From an uncultured Rhodospirillales bacterium (GTDB lineage: Bacteria > Pseudomonadota > Alphaproteobacteria > Azospirillales > Azospirillaceae): DNA of 64,000 nt. Shown here in pieces: positions 51,918 through 61,770 of the stretch. The translations under genes were made by a program, and so were the position numbers. Numbering within the stretch: position 1 is the stretch's first letter; every line of letters starts with the position of its first letter. The notes beneath the pieces were generated by a model. The model was given only the letters and a program-made list of their open reading frames with translations, did no database searches and had not been told where the DNA came from. The stretch is taken from positions 62,001 to 126,000 of the forward strand of contig CAIYNU010000087.1 of assembly GCA_903927615.1 (NCBI GenBank). The letters run 5' to 3'.

Positions 51918-52373
51918 ATGGGTAGAGAACGAATTGGCACCCCCCCCCTAGGGGATGCCACGTTTTTTCGAATGCCCACGAATTTCTGGTCCACTTTCGG
52001 TCCAATCGCCTCCGAGACAGGGGGGCACGGACCAACGGCCAAGAGCACATCGAACGACAACGCGACAGACCCCGCCACGGGCGGGCCGTTGACTGCGGGA
52101 GTCGTCTACCGCGGCGCGGCGCAATACCGGGCGCGAACGCTGGACGACGGCAAACGGGTGGGAAAGGCCTTCGCGACGGCGAAGGATGTCGCGGCGTGGC
52201 TTCGACAAAGAAATCGTGGTTGCCGCCCGCGTGTCGGGCCTGTGGACGGCGCAGCGCGCCAACTCCGGGCACGCCTCACCACCCCTGTCCGGATGTCGGA
52301 AAGGGTGGTGAGGCCATATCAGCTGCGTAGCCCGGGGGCTTCCTGCCCGGTCCGCGCCACGTATTCCGTATAG
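51918..52373 (+). pseudogene. Possible N-terminal fragment of a tyrosine recombinase (integrase)
   Basis: VVYRGAAQYRARTLDDGKRVGKAFATAKDVAAWLRQ resembles integrase arm-binding domains; no catalytic domain in the ORF. Confidence 0.3.
52273..52314 (-). terminator. Hairpin terminator of the ABC-F gene (12-bp perfect stem gcctcaccaccc/gggtggtgaggc)
   Basis: Immediately 3' of the minus-strand ABC-F stop codon. Confidence 0.65.
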
Positions 52374-53941
52374 CCGCCACCATACTGATGGAGGCCTTCC
52401 GGCGTCAGTTCCAACACGCGGTTGGACAGTGTCGCCAGAAAATGTCGGTCGTGTGAAACGAACAGCATGGTGCCTTCGTAGGTGGCCAGTGCCTTGATCA
52501 ACATTTGCTTGGTGTCGAGATCAAGGTGATTGGTCGGTTCGTCGAGCACCAGGAAATTCGGCGGATTGAACAGCATGAGCGCCATCACGAGCCGGGCCTT
52601 TTCCCCACCCGACAGGACGCGGCATTTCTTTTCCACATCATCGCCGGAGAACCCGAAACAGCCGGCCAGCGCCTTGAGCACGCCCACGCCCGCCTGCGGG
52701 AACGCCCCTTCCAGGGACTCGAACACGGTGGCATCGCCGTCAAGCAGTTCCATCGCGTGCTGAGAGAAATATCCCATCCTGACGCTGCCGCCGACCGTGA
52801 CCGTCCCCGTATCCGGTTCAGTGACCCCCGCCACCAGCTTCAACAGCGTCGACTTGCCCGCGCCATTGACACCCATGACGCACCAGCGCTCCTTCCGGCG
52901 GATCATGAAGTCCAGTCCCTGGTAGACGGTCCGGCTGCCGTAGCCTTTGTGGACATTTCTCAGGACCACCACATCCTCGCCCGAGCGCGGGGCCGACGGG
53001 AAGTCGAACGACACCACGTGACGGCGCCTCGGCGGCTCGATGCGCTCGATCTTGTCCAGCTTCTTCACCCGGCTTTGCACTTGGCTGGCGTGCGAGGCGC
53101 GGGCCTTGAAGCGCTCGATGAACTTCAGCTCCTTGGCCAGCATGGCTTGCTGCCGTTCGAATTGCGCTTGCTGCTGCTTCTCGTTCACGGCCCGCTGCCG
53201 CTCGTAGAAGGCGTAATCGCCGGAATAGCTGGTCAGCGATCCGCCGTCGATCTCGATGATCTTCGAGACAACCCGGTTCAGGAACTCGCGGTCATGCGAG
53301 GTCATCAACAGAGCGCCTTCATAGCCTTGCAGAAATTGCTCCAGCCAGATCAGGCTCTCGAGGTCCAGATGGTTGCTCGGTTCGTCGAGAAGCATGGCGT
53401 CGGGCCGCATGAGCAGGATGCGGGCGAGCGCGACGCGCATCTTCCAGCCGCCCGATAGCGTCCCCACGTCCATTTCCATCATGTCCTGGCTGAAGCTGAG
53501 CCCGGCGAGGACTTCCCGCGCTCGCCCCTCCAGTTCGTAGCCGCCCAACTCTTCGAACCGCGCCTGCACCTCGCCGTAGCGCTCGACGATCGCATCCATC
53601 TCGTCGGCTCGGTCGGGATCGCACATGGCCGCTTCGAGTTCCGCCAATTCCGCCGCCACGGTGCTGATCGGCCCGGCCCCATCCATCACTTCCGCGACCG
53701 CGCGGCGGCCGGACATTTCACCGACATCCTGATTGAAATAGCCGATCGAGACGTGTTTCTCGATCGTCACCTGCCCCTCATCCGGCAACTCCTCTCCCGT
53801 GATCATCCGGAACAGCGTCGTCTTGCCGGCGCCGTTGGGGCCGACGAGGCCGATTTTCTCGCCCCTGTTCAGCGCTGCGGAAGCCTCGAAGAAGAGGATG
53901 CGGTGACTGTTGTGCTTGCTGACGGTTTCCAGACGAATCAT
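52319..53941 (-). CDS. ABC-F family ATP-binding protein
   Basis: Two ABC domains: GLVGPNGAGKTTLFRMI / LSGGWKMRVALARILLMRPDAMLLDEPSNHLD and GVNGAGKSTLLKLVAG / LSGGEKARLVMALMLFNPPNFLVLDEPTNHLD. Confidence 0.95.
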   Translation of the reverse strand: MIRLETVSKHNSHRILFFEASAALNRGEKIGLVGPNGAGKTTLFRMITGEELPDEGQVTIEKHVSIGYFNQDVGEMSGRRAVAEVMDGAGPISTVAAELAELEAAMCDPDRADEMDAIVERYGEVQARFEELGGYELEGRAREVLAGLSFSQDMMEMDVGTLSGGWKMRVALARILLMRPDAMLLDEPSNHLDLESLIWLEQFLQGYEGALLMTSHDREFLNRVVSKIIEIDGGSLTSYSGDYAFYERQRAVNEKQQQAQFERQQAMLAKELKFIERFKARASHASQVQSRVKKLDKIERIEPPRRRHVVSFDFPSAPRSGEDVVVLRNVHKGYGSRTVYQGLDFMIRRKERWCVMGVNGAGKSTLLKLVAGVTEPDTGTVTVGGSVRMGYFSQHAMELLDGDATVFESLEGAFPQAGVGVLKALAGCFGFSGDDVEKKCRVLSGGEKARLVMALMLFNPPNFLVLDEPTNHLDLDTKQMLIKALATYEGTMLFVSHDRHFLATLSNRVLELTPEGLHQYGGGYTEYVARTGQEAPGLRS

Positions 53942-54562
53942 GTGTGGTTGGGTCCCTGTGGCGTGGTCGGCCCCTTATGCCATAGAATGCGCGATACGAT
54001 AGAGTCCCGGTCGACAGGGCGAACCGGGAAAGCGGGTCCGATTACGATGGCCGCCCCGCTCGCCGAGTGCGACGAAGAGTGGATGTCGGGCGAGGCCTAC
54101 CTTGACCTGAAGGGGTGACCACACTATCGGGGAAGCAAGCCGCCTGATAAAAATTACAGAAAAAAATTGCGCGGCCAGCGTCAGGGCGGGGTTTGCCTGC
54201 CTCTCCAGCATCATGGTTGTCGGCGCCGACTTCTCCTTCAACTTGTATGTATTGTCAGTATAGCTCTATTAGCAATATAGTTCATTTATAATACCTCCTG
54301 TACGGGATTTTTCTTCTCATGGGCTGCGATCCGAAAATTGGGGGCGTCGCCACCGCCCTGTCGCGATCCGATTTTCCAGGAAAATTTGCTTGTACCATTT
54401 TCAACGGAAAGGGTAGTGTTCACACCAAGGACTTCGTCTCAAGTTCTTGGTAATTCGCTCTGAGAGCAACGAAGCTTGCGCTTGAGAGATGACATACACC
54501 CGTTCGCGGTTCTTGACAAAATCCAGAGACTCACTTCAACTTCGTGATAAAGGGGTATTGCC

Positions 54563-55540
54563 GTGGTAGACCTCGCGAAAATTGGCGCAACACTTTTAGG
54601 AGCTGGAAAAGGCGCGCTGGAGGCGGTGGCTCAACAGACTCTCAAATTCTATAAAGATAAAGTTGAAATCAGAGCCCAGAGTAACGCAAATTTTTTGTCC
54701 ACCAAGGACGAAGCGGAACTTCTGGAAGTGGCCGTTGGCGCCGAATTCCGTTTGACGAGGCCGGTGGCGCAAGCCGCGATCACTGAAGTCTGCCATGAAA
54801 AGGGAATTACCCGCGAAAATATCGTTAGAGAGAAAGCGTTGCTGGACATTCGGGACATCACCGAACAAGGTGCGTTCGTTGATCCTGATCAGTATCAAAA
54901 ATTGGTCGGAAAAATAGAGGCCAAATACGACCTGTCGGCGCAACACGCAAAAGAAATTTGTGACTCGGTGATGACGCAGAACCACATTAAGCTGGCCGAC
55001 GGCCGGGAAGACGGCGCCGATGACGATGACGATGAGGGGGCCGAGGCCTCTGGCGACGATGACGGGGCGGACGGGGCGGACGAGGAGGAGGAGGAGGACG
55101 AGGACGAGGACGAGGAGGAGGACGAGGAGGAGGACGGCGAAGGCAGCTCCGGCGATGGAGGAGAATCCGACGAGGCTGGCGAGGACGAGGCCGCCGAGGT
55201 GCCTTTCGTCAATCTTGCGAATTTGGAAGCGTACCTGGACGAGCTTGACGACGCGGCGGTTGTGGCGATCTGCGAATATCTTGAAATCGACACTTCCGGT
55301 GATGCCGATTCATTGAAATCTGCCATCCTCGCTTATGGCGGCGAAACCGATGACGATGAGGCGGCAAGAGCTGCACTTTCCGAAGCGATCGACGCAGACA
55401 TTGATCGCAGCGATCGGCAATGGCTTAAGGTCGTGTGCAATAATTTCGATTTAAGCAGCTCCGGGACTACTGATGCCCTTAAATCACGCCTCTATTACTT
55501 TATTTTTGATGGAGAGGCGGTCTCTGAAGATCAGGAATAA
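54563..55540 (+). CDS. Hypothetical protein with long Asp/Glu-rich tract and two SAP-like C-terminal segments
   Basis: VDLAKIGATLLGAGKGALEAVAQQ; acidic run DEEEEEDEDEDEEEDEEEDGE; LDDAAVVAICEYLEIDTSGDADSLKSAI and DRQWLKVVCNNFDLSSSGTTDALKSRLYYFIF. Confidence 0.7.
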   Translation: MVDLAKIGATLLGAGKGALEAVAQQTLKFYKDKVEIRAQSNANFLSTKDEAELLEVAVGAEFRLTRPVAQAAITEVCHEKGITRENIVREKALLDIRDITEQGAFVDPDQYQKLVGKIEAKYDLSAQHAKEICDSVMTQNHIKLADGREDGADDDDDEGAEASGDDDGADGADEEEEEDEDEDEEEDEEEDGEGSSGDGGESDEAGEDEAAEVPFVNLANLEAYLDELDDAAVVAICEYLEIDTSGDADSLKSAILAYGGETDDDEAARAALSEAIDADIDRSDRQWLKVVCNNFDLSSSGTTDALKSRLYYFIFDGEAVSEDQE

Positions 55541-55688
55541 AACTGCGCAGACGATCGGGCTGTTGGGCGCGGCTCGTTAGCCAAACCTCAACTCGGCGAG
55601 GGTGATCATCGGCTCGACAGCATATTCTCATATTTAACATGAATTTGGCTGTCCTAAGGGCTGGGCATCCTGAAGTTTACACAGCCTG

Positions 55689-55740
55689 GTGTTGCGACCG
55701 AGGCGTCTCATAACCGGTCATCGTCCCTCGGTCGCAACAC
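55689..55740. terminator. 15-bp perfect inverted repeat (gtgttgcgaccgagg / cctcggtcgcaacac), 22-nt loop
   Basis: Arms 55689-55703 and 55726-55740, read directly. Confidence 0.5.
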
Positions 55741-55883
55741 AACACCAGCGTCTATGCCGAAGGATGGCCGTGCCATGGAGTTGAGCCAGGCCTGCTTCAT
55801 CCGCCGTCTGCTCATCCAGCAAACCGCAGGAGTTGACTCCCGATCGAGCGGGGACATCTTTCGCCCAAACACAGGAGAACCCA

Positions 55884-57440
55884 ATGGGATCGATCCAATA
55901 CGATGATCTGCCGATGAACTGGGTGGGTGATTGGGCCGGGCGCCGCGCGGCCTTGACGCCCAATCGAACCGCTCTCTATGATTCGTTCACCACGAAATCC
56001 TACACCTTCCGGCACATGAACGAACGGGCCTGCCGGGTCGGCGTTTACTTGTCGAGCGTTCTCGGTCTTGGAAAAGGGGATGTGTTGACCCTGATTTGCC
56101 GGAACCGGATTGAGTCGATCGATATTTATTTGGCTTGCGGTAAACTTGGCATTATTCTGGCGCCGTTAAGTCAACGCCTGAAAATGCCTGAACTGAATGA
56201 TCTGCTGACGCGTCTCAAGCCTCGAGCATTGTTCTATGAAAATCAGTTTGCCGAATTAATATCCACGCTTTCGGTACCGGCGACGGTTCAATTTCAGATC
56301 AATATCGATGATGACAAGAATTACTTCGACAATATAATTCTAAAAACGGAACCGCGGGAGGTCAATGTCCCGCTGGCCCTAAACGATGTCTGCCTGTACG
56401 TCCACACCGGCGGAACAACGGCGGTTCCGAAGATCTGTATCATCTCTCACCGGCAGATGGTGTGGAATTCCGTGGACCTGGTTGTCACCGGCGTGGTTGG
56501 CACCTGCAACAATGTCTTGATTACGTTCCCATTTTTTCACATCGGGGGATGGAACACCTTCACACCGCTGTTCCACGCGGGCATCACCAGCGTTTTGTTG
56601 CGGGAGTTCAATGCCGGCCTGATTCTTGATTTGATCCACGCTCGGCGCGTGGAAAACTTTGGCGCGGTCGAAGCGATGCTACAGTTCCTGATTGCCCATC
56701 CGAAGTTTGCCCAAACCGACTTCTCGAACATCAAAGCCATCACCACCGCCGCCGCCCCGTGCTCCCAATCGGTGATGCAAAAATTCATGGATAAGGGCAT
56801 TCCGATCAGCCAGACGTATGGCATGACCGAGGCCGGTCCTTCGAATTTCGCCTATCTTGCGCGCACCGCGTCATTGGACGAACTGTTGACCAATGCCGCC
56901 AGTATCGGAACCTCGATGTTTCATTGCGACGCCAAGATTATCAATCAAGATACCGGTGTGGAGGTGACGCCCGGCGAGATCGGGGTCCTGTGCCTGAGAA
57001 GTCCGCATACCTTCGACGGTTACCTCAATGATTCGGCGCGGACCGAGAAAATACTGAACCCGGACGGCTGGATTTATACCGGGGATCTGGCAATTCAGGA
57101 CCAGGATGGACTGATCTCGATCAAAGGGCGGGCGGACAACATGTTCATCTCGGGCGGGGAAAACATCTCTCCCGAGGAAATTGAGCAGGCCTTAATGAAA
57201 CACCCGGCCATTGCGGGAGCAATCTGTGCCGGCCATCCCGATAAGAGATGGGGGCAGGTTCCAGTCGCGTTGGTGGTTTTAAACGCCGGACAAATTGCCT
57301 TGGAAGAGGAACTTAAGGCGTTTTGCCGAAAAAATCTCGCCGACTACAAGGTGCCCAAGCAGATTCGGATCGTCAACGAACTGCCCCTGACCGGTGCCGG
57401 CAAGCTGAACCGGGTTGCGGTCACGGCGGTCTTTTCCTGA
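55884..57440 (+). CDS. AMP-dependent acyl-CoA synthetase/ligase
   Basis: VHTGGTTAVPKICIISHRQ, QTYGMTEAGP, GWIYTGDLAIQDQDGLISIKGRADNMFISGGENISPEEIE. Confidence 0.93.
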   Translation: MGSIQYDDLPMNWVGDWAGRRAALTPNRTALYDSFTTKSYTFRHMNERACRVGVYLSSVLGLGKGDVLTLICRNRIESIDIYLACGKLGIILAPLSQRLKMPELNDLLTRLKPRALFYENQFAELISTLSVPATVQFQINIDDDKNYFDNIILKTEPREVNVPLALNDVCLYVHTGGTTAVPKICIISHRQMVWNSVDLVVTGVVGTCNNVLITFPFFHIGGWNTFTPLFHAGITSVLLREFNAGLILDLIHARRVENFGAVEAMLQFLIAHPKFAQTDFSNIKAITTAAAPCSQSVMQKFMDKGIPISQTYGMTEAGPSNFAYLARTASLDELLTNAASIGTSMFHCDAKIINQDTGVEVTPGEIGVLCLRSPHTFDGYLNDSARTEKILNPDGWIYTGDLAIQDQDGLISIKGRADNMFISGGENISPEEIEQALMKHPAIAGAICAGHPDKRWGQVPVALVVLNAGQIALEEELKAFCRKNLADYKVPKQIRIVNELPLTGAGKLNRVAVTAVFS

Positions 57441-58001
57441 ACGGTGGGTGCTGGGTCGATACGCCCCCTGGTGGTTGGTGGTCATCATCGGTAAGACCCG
57501 CGCTCTGGTCACCGCCATCGCTACCGGGCCGGGCTCGCACTGTAACGATCGCTATCTGGCATTCTCTTAATAAGAATAAGAAGGAATAACCTTCGGAACC
57601 GCATTCAGCCGGCGGTCCGTCGTCACCTCATTTTCGCTGGACATTTGATGTGATTAGCGTATAGATGATCAGACAGTAGCGTTTTGTTTCTAAAGGCCTG
57701 GCCTGCCACCCCTATTCATATCGTGATGGGGTGACGTCTGCACAAAACCGTCACGCTGAATGTTCGATCGCAACAATCATGCCGTCAATTAACCTATTTA
57801 ACCAAATGGTTATTGAAGCAAACGAACACGATACATCTCGCCTTGACCACCCATGACCGTCGTCGTCCTCATGGGCGGAACCAGGCGGGCTGGGCTCATC
57901 ATCGTTACCCATCGTCCGGCACTCTTTTTAGAGTATTCTTTCAAATTTTGAATTTTTACTGAACACCACGACCAATATCGTAACCTACGGTGGAGATATC
58001 G

Positions 58002-58451
58002 ATGCTGACAAGGTTCGTTTTAGGGATCGCCCTGCTCGTCGCTATGGGGGGGGCACCTGACGCCCGCGCCGCCACCGCCCAGGAGGCCCAGGCACTATCC
58101 GAGCGGGCCGCCGCCCACCTCAAGGAGGTTGGTCCCGACAAGGCGTTTTCGGATTTCACCAGTGGCGCCAACGACTTCAAAAATGGCGAGCTCTACGTTT
58201 TCTGCTACACCCCCCAGGGTCTCAATCTGGCGCATGGTGGCAACCCCGCCTTTGTCGGTAAGAATCTGTTGGAAATCAAAGATCCCGATGGCGCGCGCCC
58301 CAATGCCCTGATTATCCAAAAAGGAATGACCGAGGGTCGGGGGTGGGTGGACTTTAAGTGGGTTAATCCTGTTTCGAAAAAAATTGAGCCCAAAAGCGCG
58401 TACGTGATCAAGACAGATAATGCCATTTGCGGCGTCGGCTATTATCACTAA
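58002..58451 (+). CDS. Periplasmic single-Cache domain protein
   Basis: Signal peptide MLTRFVLGIALLVAMGGAPDARA; FTSGANDFKNGELYVFCYTPQGLNLAHGGNPAFVGKNLLEIKDPDG typical of sCache_2. Confidence 0.8.
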   Translation: MLTRFVLGIALLVAMGGAPDARAATAQEAQALSERAAAHLKEVGPDKAFSDFTSGANDFKNGELYVFCYTPQGLNLAHGGNPAFVGKNLLEIKDPDGARPNALIIQKGMTEGRGWVDFKWVNPVSKKIEPKSAYVIKTDNAICGVGYYH

Positions 58452-58517
58452 TGCTGTTGAACCAGGAAGCTGCCCGGCGACCTCGGCCGACAGCTTCCGC
58501 TTCCAAAGGCACTACGA

Positions 58518-60200
58518 ATGACCAAGTTTGGCGATATTCCCATTTCGGTCAAGATTCTCCTCACACCGTTCATTATTATTATCGCGCTTTTTGGGTTAAC
58601 CGTTTATGTCGTAAATTTACTTAATTCGCAACAACAGCAAGTTATTTACCTCGATGGTCAAGTTTCTTCGGCGCTCGAACAAACGCTCATTTTGGCTCAT
58701 GATGCGACCAAGGTCGAAGCCAATCTCTATCGCATGACCTCGGCCGCCGCCAACGAAAGCGACGCGTCAAGGCTGGCAGCACTGGGCAGTCGCCTGACCG
58801 ATACTCTCGACCGATTGACCGCCAGCGAAGCAAAATTTCAACTGGGTCTGCTGCCTGCACGCGCCAAAGACCTGGATCAGCTATTCACCGCCTGGAAAAA
58901 GCAGGCCGACGACGTCATTGATATGACCCGAACGGATGCCGCCTACGGGGTCATGCTGATGGGTCAGACGGAGGATGCCTATCAGAAACTGGCCGACAAC
59001 CTTGGGACGATACGAACCGAGGCTGAAGACAATCGACATCACATTGCAAACGGCATGCTCTCGGCCATGGCGCAGTCAAAGGCTGTATTCGTTGCCATCG
59101 CTATCGCTGCAACATTGGTCGTAATCCTGATGTCGTTATCGATCGGTTGGGCGATTGCCAACCCGGTCCGAGAGTTGTCCGGGACTATGTTGGAACTGGC
59201 AGCCGGCAACAATGACGTCCCGGTCAGGCACAGCCACCGCAAGGATGAAGTCGGCGCCATGGCTGGGGCCGTCGAAATCTTTCGCTTGCATGCCATCGAT
59301 AATGGCCGACTTCACAAGCAAACCCTGGAAGACTCGGAGGCGCGGGCGCACCGCGCCGACGTCTTGCAAAAGCGAACCGACGTCTTCAACGCACAAGTAA
59401 CCACCAGCTTGCAGACGGTTGCCGTGGCGACCCAGGGGCTCCAAAGGACCGCCGACGACATGCTGATGATCGCCGGTGAAGCCAGCGTCCGGTTGTCGGC
59501 GTCGGCCCTCCGCTCCGAGAGCGTTTCCGCGACTGTTTTAGGTGTCGCTGAAGCGGCCGAACACCTTTCAGCAAGTTTCCGGAATATGGAGGCGATGGTG
59601 ACGACGACCACGGGTGCTTTTCAGTTGGCGGTGACCGAAAGTGACAAGATCGTCAGCACCATCGAATTTCTGGGCGGTGCCGCCGACCGTATTGGCGGTG
59701 TCGCGCACCTGATTCAAGAGATTGCGCAACAAACCAATATGCTGGCCTTGAATGCGACCATCGAGGCGGTCCGGGCGGGCGATGCCGGTCGAGGCTTCGC
59801 TGTCGTTGCGGCCGAGGTGAAGGCTCTGTCGAACCAAACCACCCGAGCCACCGAGGAGATTTCCCTTCGGATCGCCGAGATTCAGCGCTCAGCCCGGGAG
59901 GCCGCAACGTCGGTCGGGTCCGTCGCCGCCGCAATCCACCGCGCTCAAGACGGCGAGGGAGCCATTGCCGCTGCGGTTCAGGAGCAAAGCCGGTCGACGG
60001 TTCGTATCCAAACCGACGTGAGCGAAGCCGCCGCGGCTGTCCGTGACGTTTCAGCCGACATCGCCACAGTCGCATCAATCGCTGATCGGGTTAAAGTCGT
60101 CGCGCACGGCGTGCGGGATGCCACAGCCCACCTGGATCAAGAGAGCAGGGACCTCAAGGCTGGTGTTCAAATCTTTCTCAAGGAGGTCGGTCAAATTTGA
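58518..60200 (+). CDS. Methyl-accepting chemotaxis protein
   Basis: Two TMs, HAMP, signalling hairpin [41 protein letters not shown]. Confidence 0.93.
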   Translation: MTKFGDIPISVKILLTPFIIIIALFGLTVYVVNLLNSQQQQVIYLDGQVSSALEQTLILAHDATKVEANLYRMTSAAANESDASRLAALGSRLTDTLDRLTASEAKFQLGLLPARAKDLDQLFTAWKKQADDVIDMTRTDAAYGVMLMGQTEDAYQKLADNLGTIRTEAEDNRHHIANGMLSAMAQSKAVFVAIAIAATLVVILMSLSIGWAIANPVRELSGTMLELAAGNNDVPVRHSHRKDEVGAMAGAVEIFRLHAIDNGRLHKQTLEDSEARAHRADVLQKRTDVFNAQVTTSLQTVAVATQGLQRTADDMLMIAGEASVRLSASALRSESVSATVLGVAEAAEHLSASFRNMEAMVTTTTGAFQLAVTESDKIVSTIEFLGGAADRIGGVAHLIQEIAQQTNMLALNATIEAVRAGDAGRGFAVVAAEVKALSNQTTRATEEISLRIAEIQRSAREAATSVGSVAAAIHRAQDGEGAIAAAVQEQSRSTVRIQTDVSEAAAAVRDVSADIATVASIADRVKVVAHGVRDATAHLDQESRDLKAGVQIFLKEVGQI

Positions 60201-60206
60201 CCGACC
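60185..60206. repeat. 22-bp perfect palindrome ggtcggtcaaatttgaccgacc spanning the MCP stop codon
   Basis: Read directly. Confidence 0.8.
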
Positions 60207-60221
60207 ATGCCTCTCGGGTTA

Positions 60222-60332
60222 ATACCAGTTCCCGATGAGCCCAACTCGTCGGGAACTGGTATCGGCGGCGACTGCCGCCGCGCCGCTCGTGCGGCGTCCC
60301 GCTGATAGGGTCCTATCAGCGGGAACTGGTAT
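60222..60332. repeat. REP/MITE-like element with ataccagttccc termini and internal hairpins
   Basis: 14-bp inverted repeat 60222-60235/60249-60262; perfect hairpin 60298-60309/60312-60323; third gggaactggtat at 60321-60332. Confidence 0.6.
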
Positions 60333-60495
60333 AACGCATCCCGCCACCGTCCGAGGACAGTGCCTCTGGTGCGGTGCGGCCAAAGGCCAGGGCTTCGTCG
60401 CACCGTCCGTCGGAGGCCAGAGGGGGTTGGACCTGCGCCAAACCGGTTCCGTATGGTTGGCCCTGCCGACTGCCGGACGCCACCCGGGCGCTCGC

Positions 60496-60876
60496 TCAGT
60501 GCAGCGTCTTGAGGTACGCGATCACATCCGCTCGAGCCTGGATATCGTCCACGCGCCCACCCATCGTCGTACCGGGAACGATAGTGTCGGCGGCTCTAAT
60601 AAACCGATCCAACGCCCCGTCGGTCCAGACCAGCCCCGACTGGATCAGTGCCGCCGAGTAGGGAAAGGTGGTGTTCGAGCCCGCCGGCTTGCCCAATACC
60701 GCAAATAAACTGGGGCCGTTTTGATTGACATTGGGCTCCACGGTATGACAGCCGGCACACTGATCTTCAAAAACGACTTTTCCATGGGCCGCATCTTGGG
60801 CGCTGGCGCCGCTCTGGACCATCATGAGGGCAATACATGATACTATTTTGGCGCAAAGACCTCGATATTCACGCAT
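60496..60876 (-). CDS. Class I c-type cytochrome
   Basis: Signal peptide; CAGCH heme motif; PGTTMGG axial Met loop; RADVIAYLKTLH. Confidence 0.9.
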   Translation of the reverse strand: MREYRGLCAKIVSCIALMMVQSGASAQDAAHGKVVFEDQCAGCHTVEPNVNQNGPSLFAVLGKPAGSNTTFPYSAALIQSGLVWTDGALDRFIRAADTIVPGTTMGGRVDDIQARADVIAYLKTLH

Positions 60877-60969
60877 TTTCCAAGACTCCGCGTTCACCCA
60901 CAACAATCATGGTGATAGTGATAGTGATGCCATATCGACACCGGCGGGATGCGCCGTATTCGTCTCGAA

Positions 60970-61350
60970 TTAATGCAATGTCTTAATATAGGCGACAACA
61001 TCCGCCCGCGCCTTAGCGTCGTCCAGCTTCCCACCCATGGTTGATCCGGGAATCATGGCCTTGGCATTCTTAACGTATAAATCTAATTGATCGTCAGTCC
61101 AGATCACGCCGGAATTGATCAACGCCGCCGAATACTTAAACTTCGTCGCCGTCGCGGCCCTGGTTCCAGCCACGGCAAACAGACTGGGGCCTTTGCCATT
61201 GATGTTGGCTTCGGTGGCATGGCACACCGCGCATTCATCCTCAAAGACGTCTTTACCGTTGGAAATGCTTTGCGCCGCCGCACCGACGGTCGAGACGGCA
61301 AGGATCATGACCGCGGCAGGCCACAAACCGATTTTAAAAAAAACGCCCAT
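60970..61350 (-). CDS. Class I c-type cytochrome (paralog of the neighbour)
   Basis: Signal peptide; CAVCH heme motif; PGSTMGGKLDDAKARADVVAYIKTLH. Confidence 0.9.
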   Translation of the reverse strand: MGVFFKIGLWPAAVMILAVSTVGAAAQSISNGKDVFEDECAVCHATEANINGKGPSLFAVAGTRAATATKFKYSAALINSGVIWTDDQLDLYVKNAKAMIPGSTMGGKLDDAKARADVVAYIKTLH

Positions 61351-61770
61351 TGGTTCCATCCCCGGCTTTACAAATCCCTACAGTGTGGGCTCCTTCATAA
61401 AGCCAAAGGCTGCCGGCGCGCAATCAGTATGTCCCGCTCGGCATCAACAGTCCTAGCGATTAGAAGACATTGTTATCGGTCGGCCCACGCGAATCGCCTG
61501 GATGATTCTGGCATGATGATGTCGTACGGTAATATTATATATGATGCACACTAATGGTGGTTTTGATCTAGCCCACGCAATAATGACCCAACATGAAATC
61601 GATAGCTTTGGTTTTATGTACACATGACCATACTCTCGACCGCCACATAATTCATTACGTTGCTCATTGAATATAACTTTTTGTTGCAAGCGAACCCTTT
61701 TTGTTGTATCGACCTCGAAGCGGCACCCGGTGGCCTCGTGAATATACGCTTTCCGAAGAGATGCGCCATG

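Larger units (their letters stand above)
47254..51960. mobile_element. Putative mobilizable genomic island integrated at tRNA-Glu
   Basis: 16-bp copies cccctaggggaCgcca (47254-47269, tRNA 3' end) and cccctaggggaTgcca (51945-51960); MobV relaxase; AT-rich SIR2-STAND cargo; repeated tcgtacac sites near the ends. Confidence 0.65.

Noticed and set aside
60910-60930. Short tandem gtgata repeat between the two cytochrome genes
   Set aside because: Only about three 6-bp units; no CRISPR-like or regulatory structure
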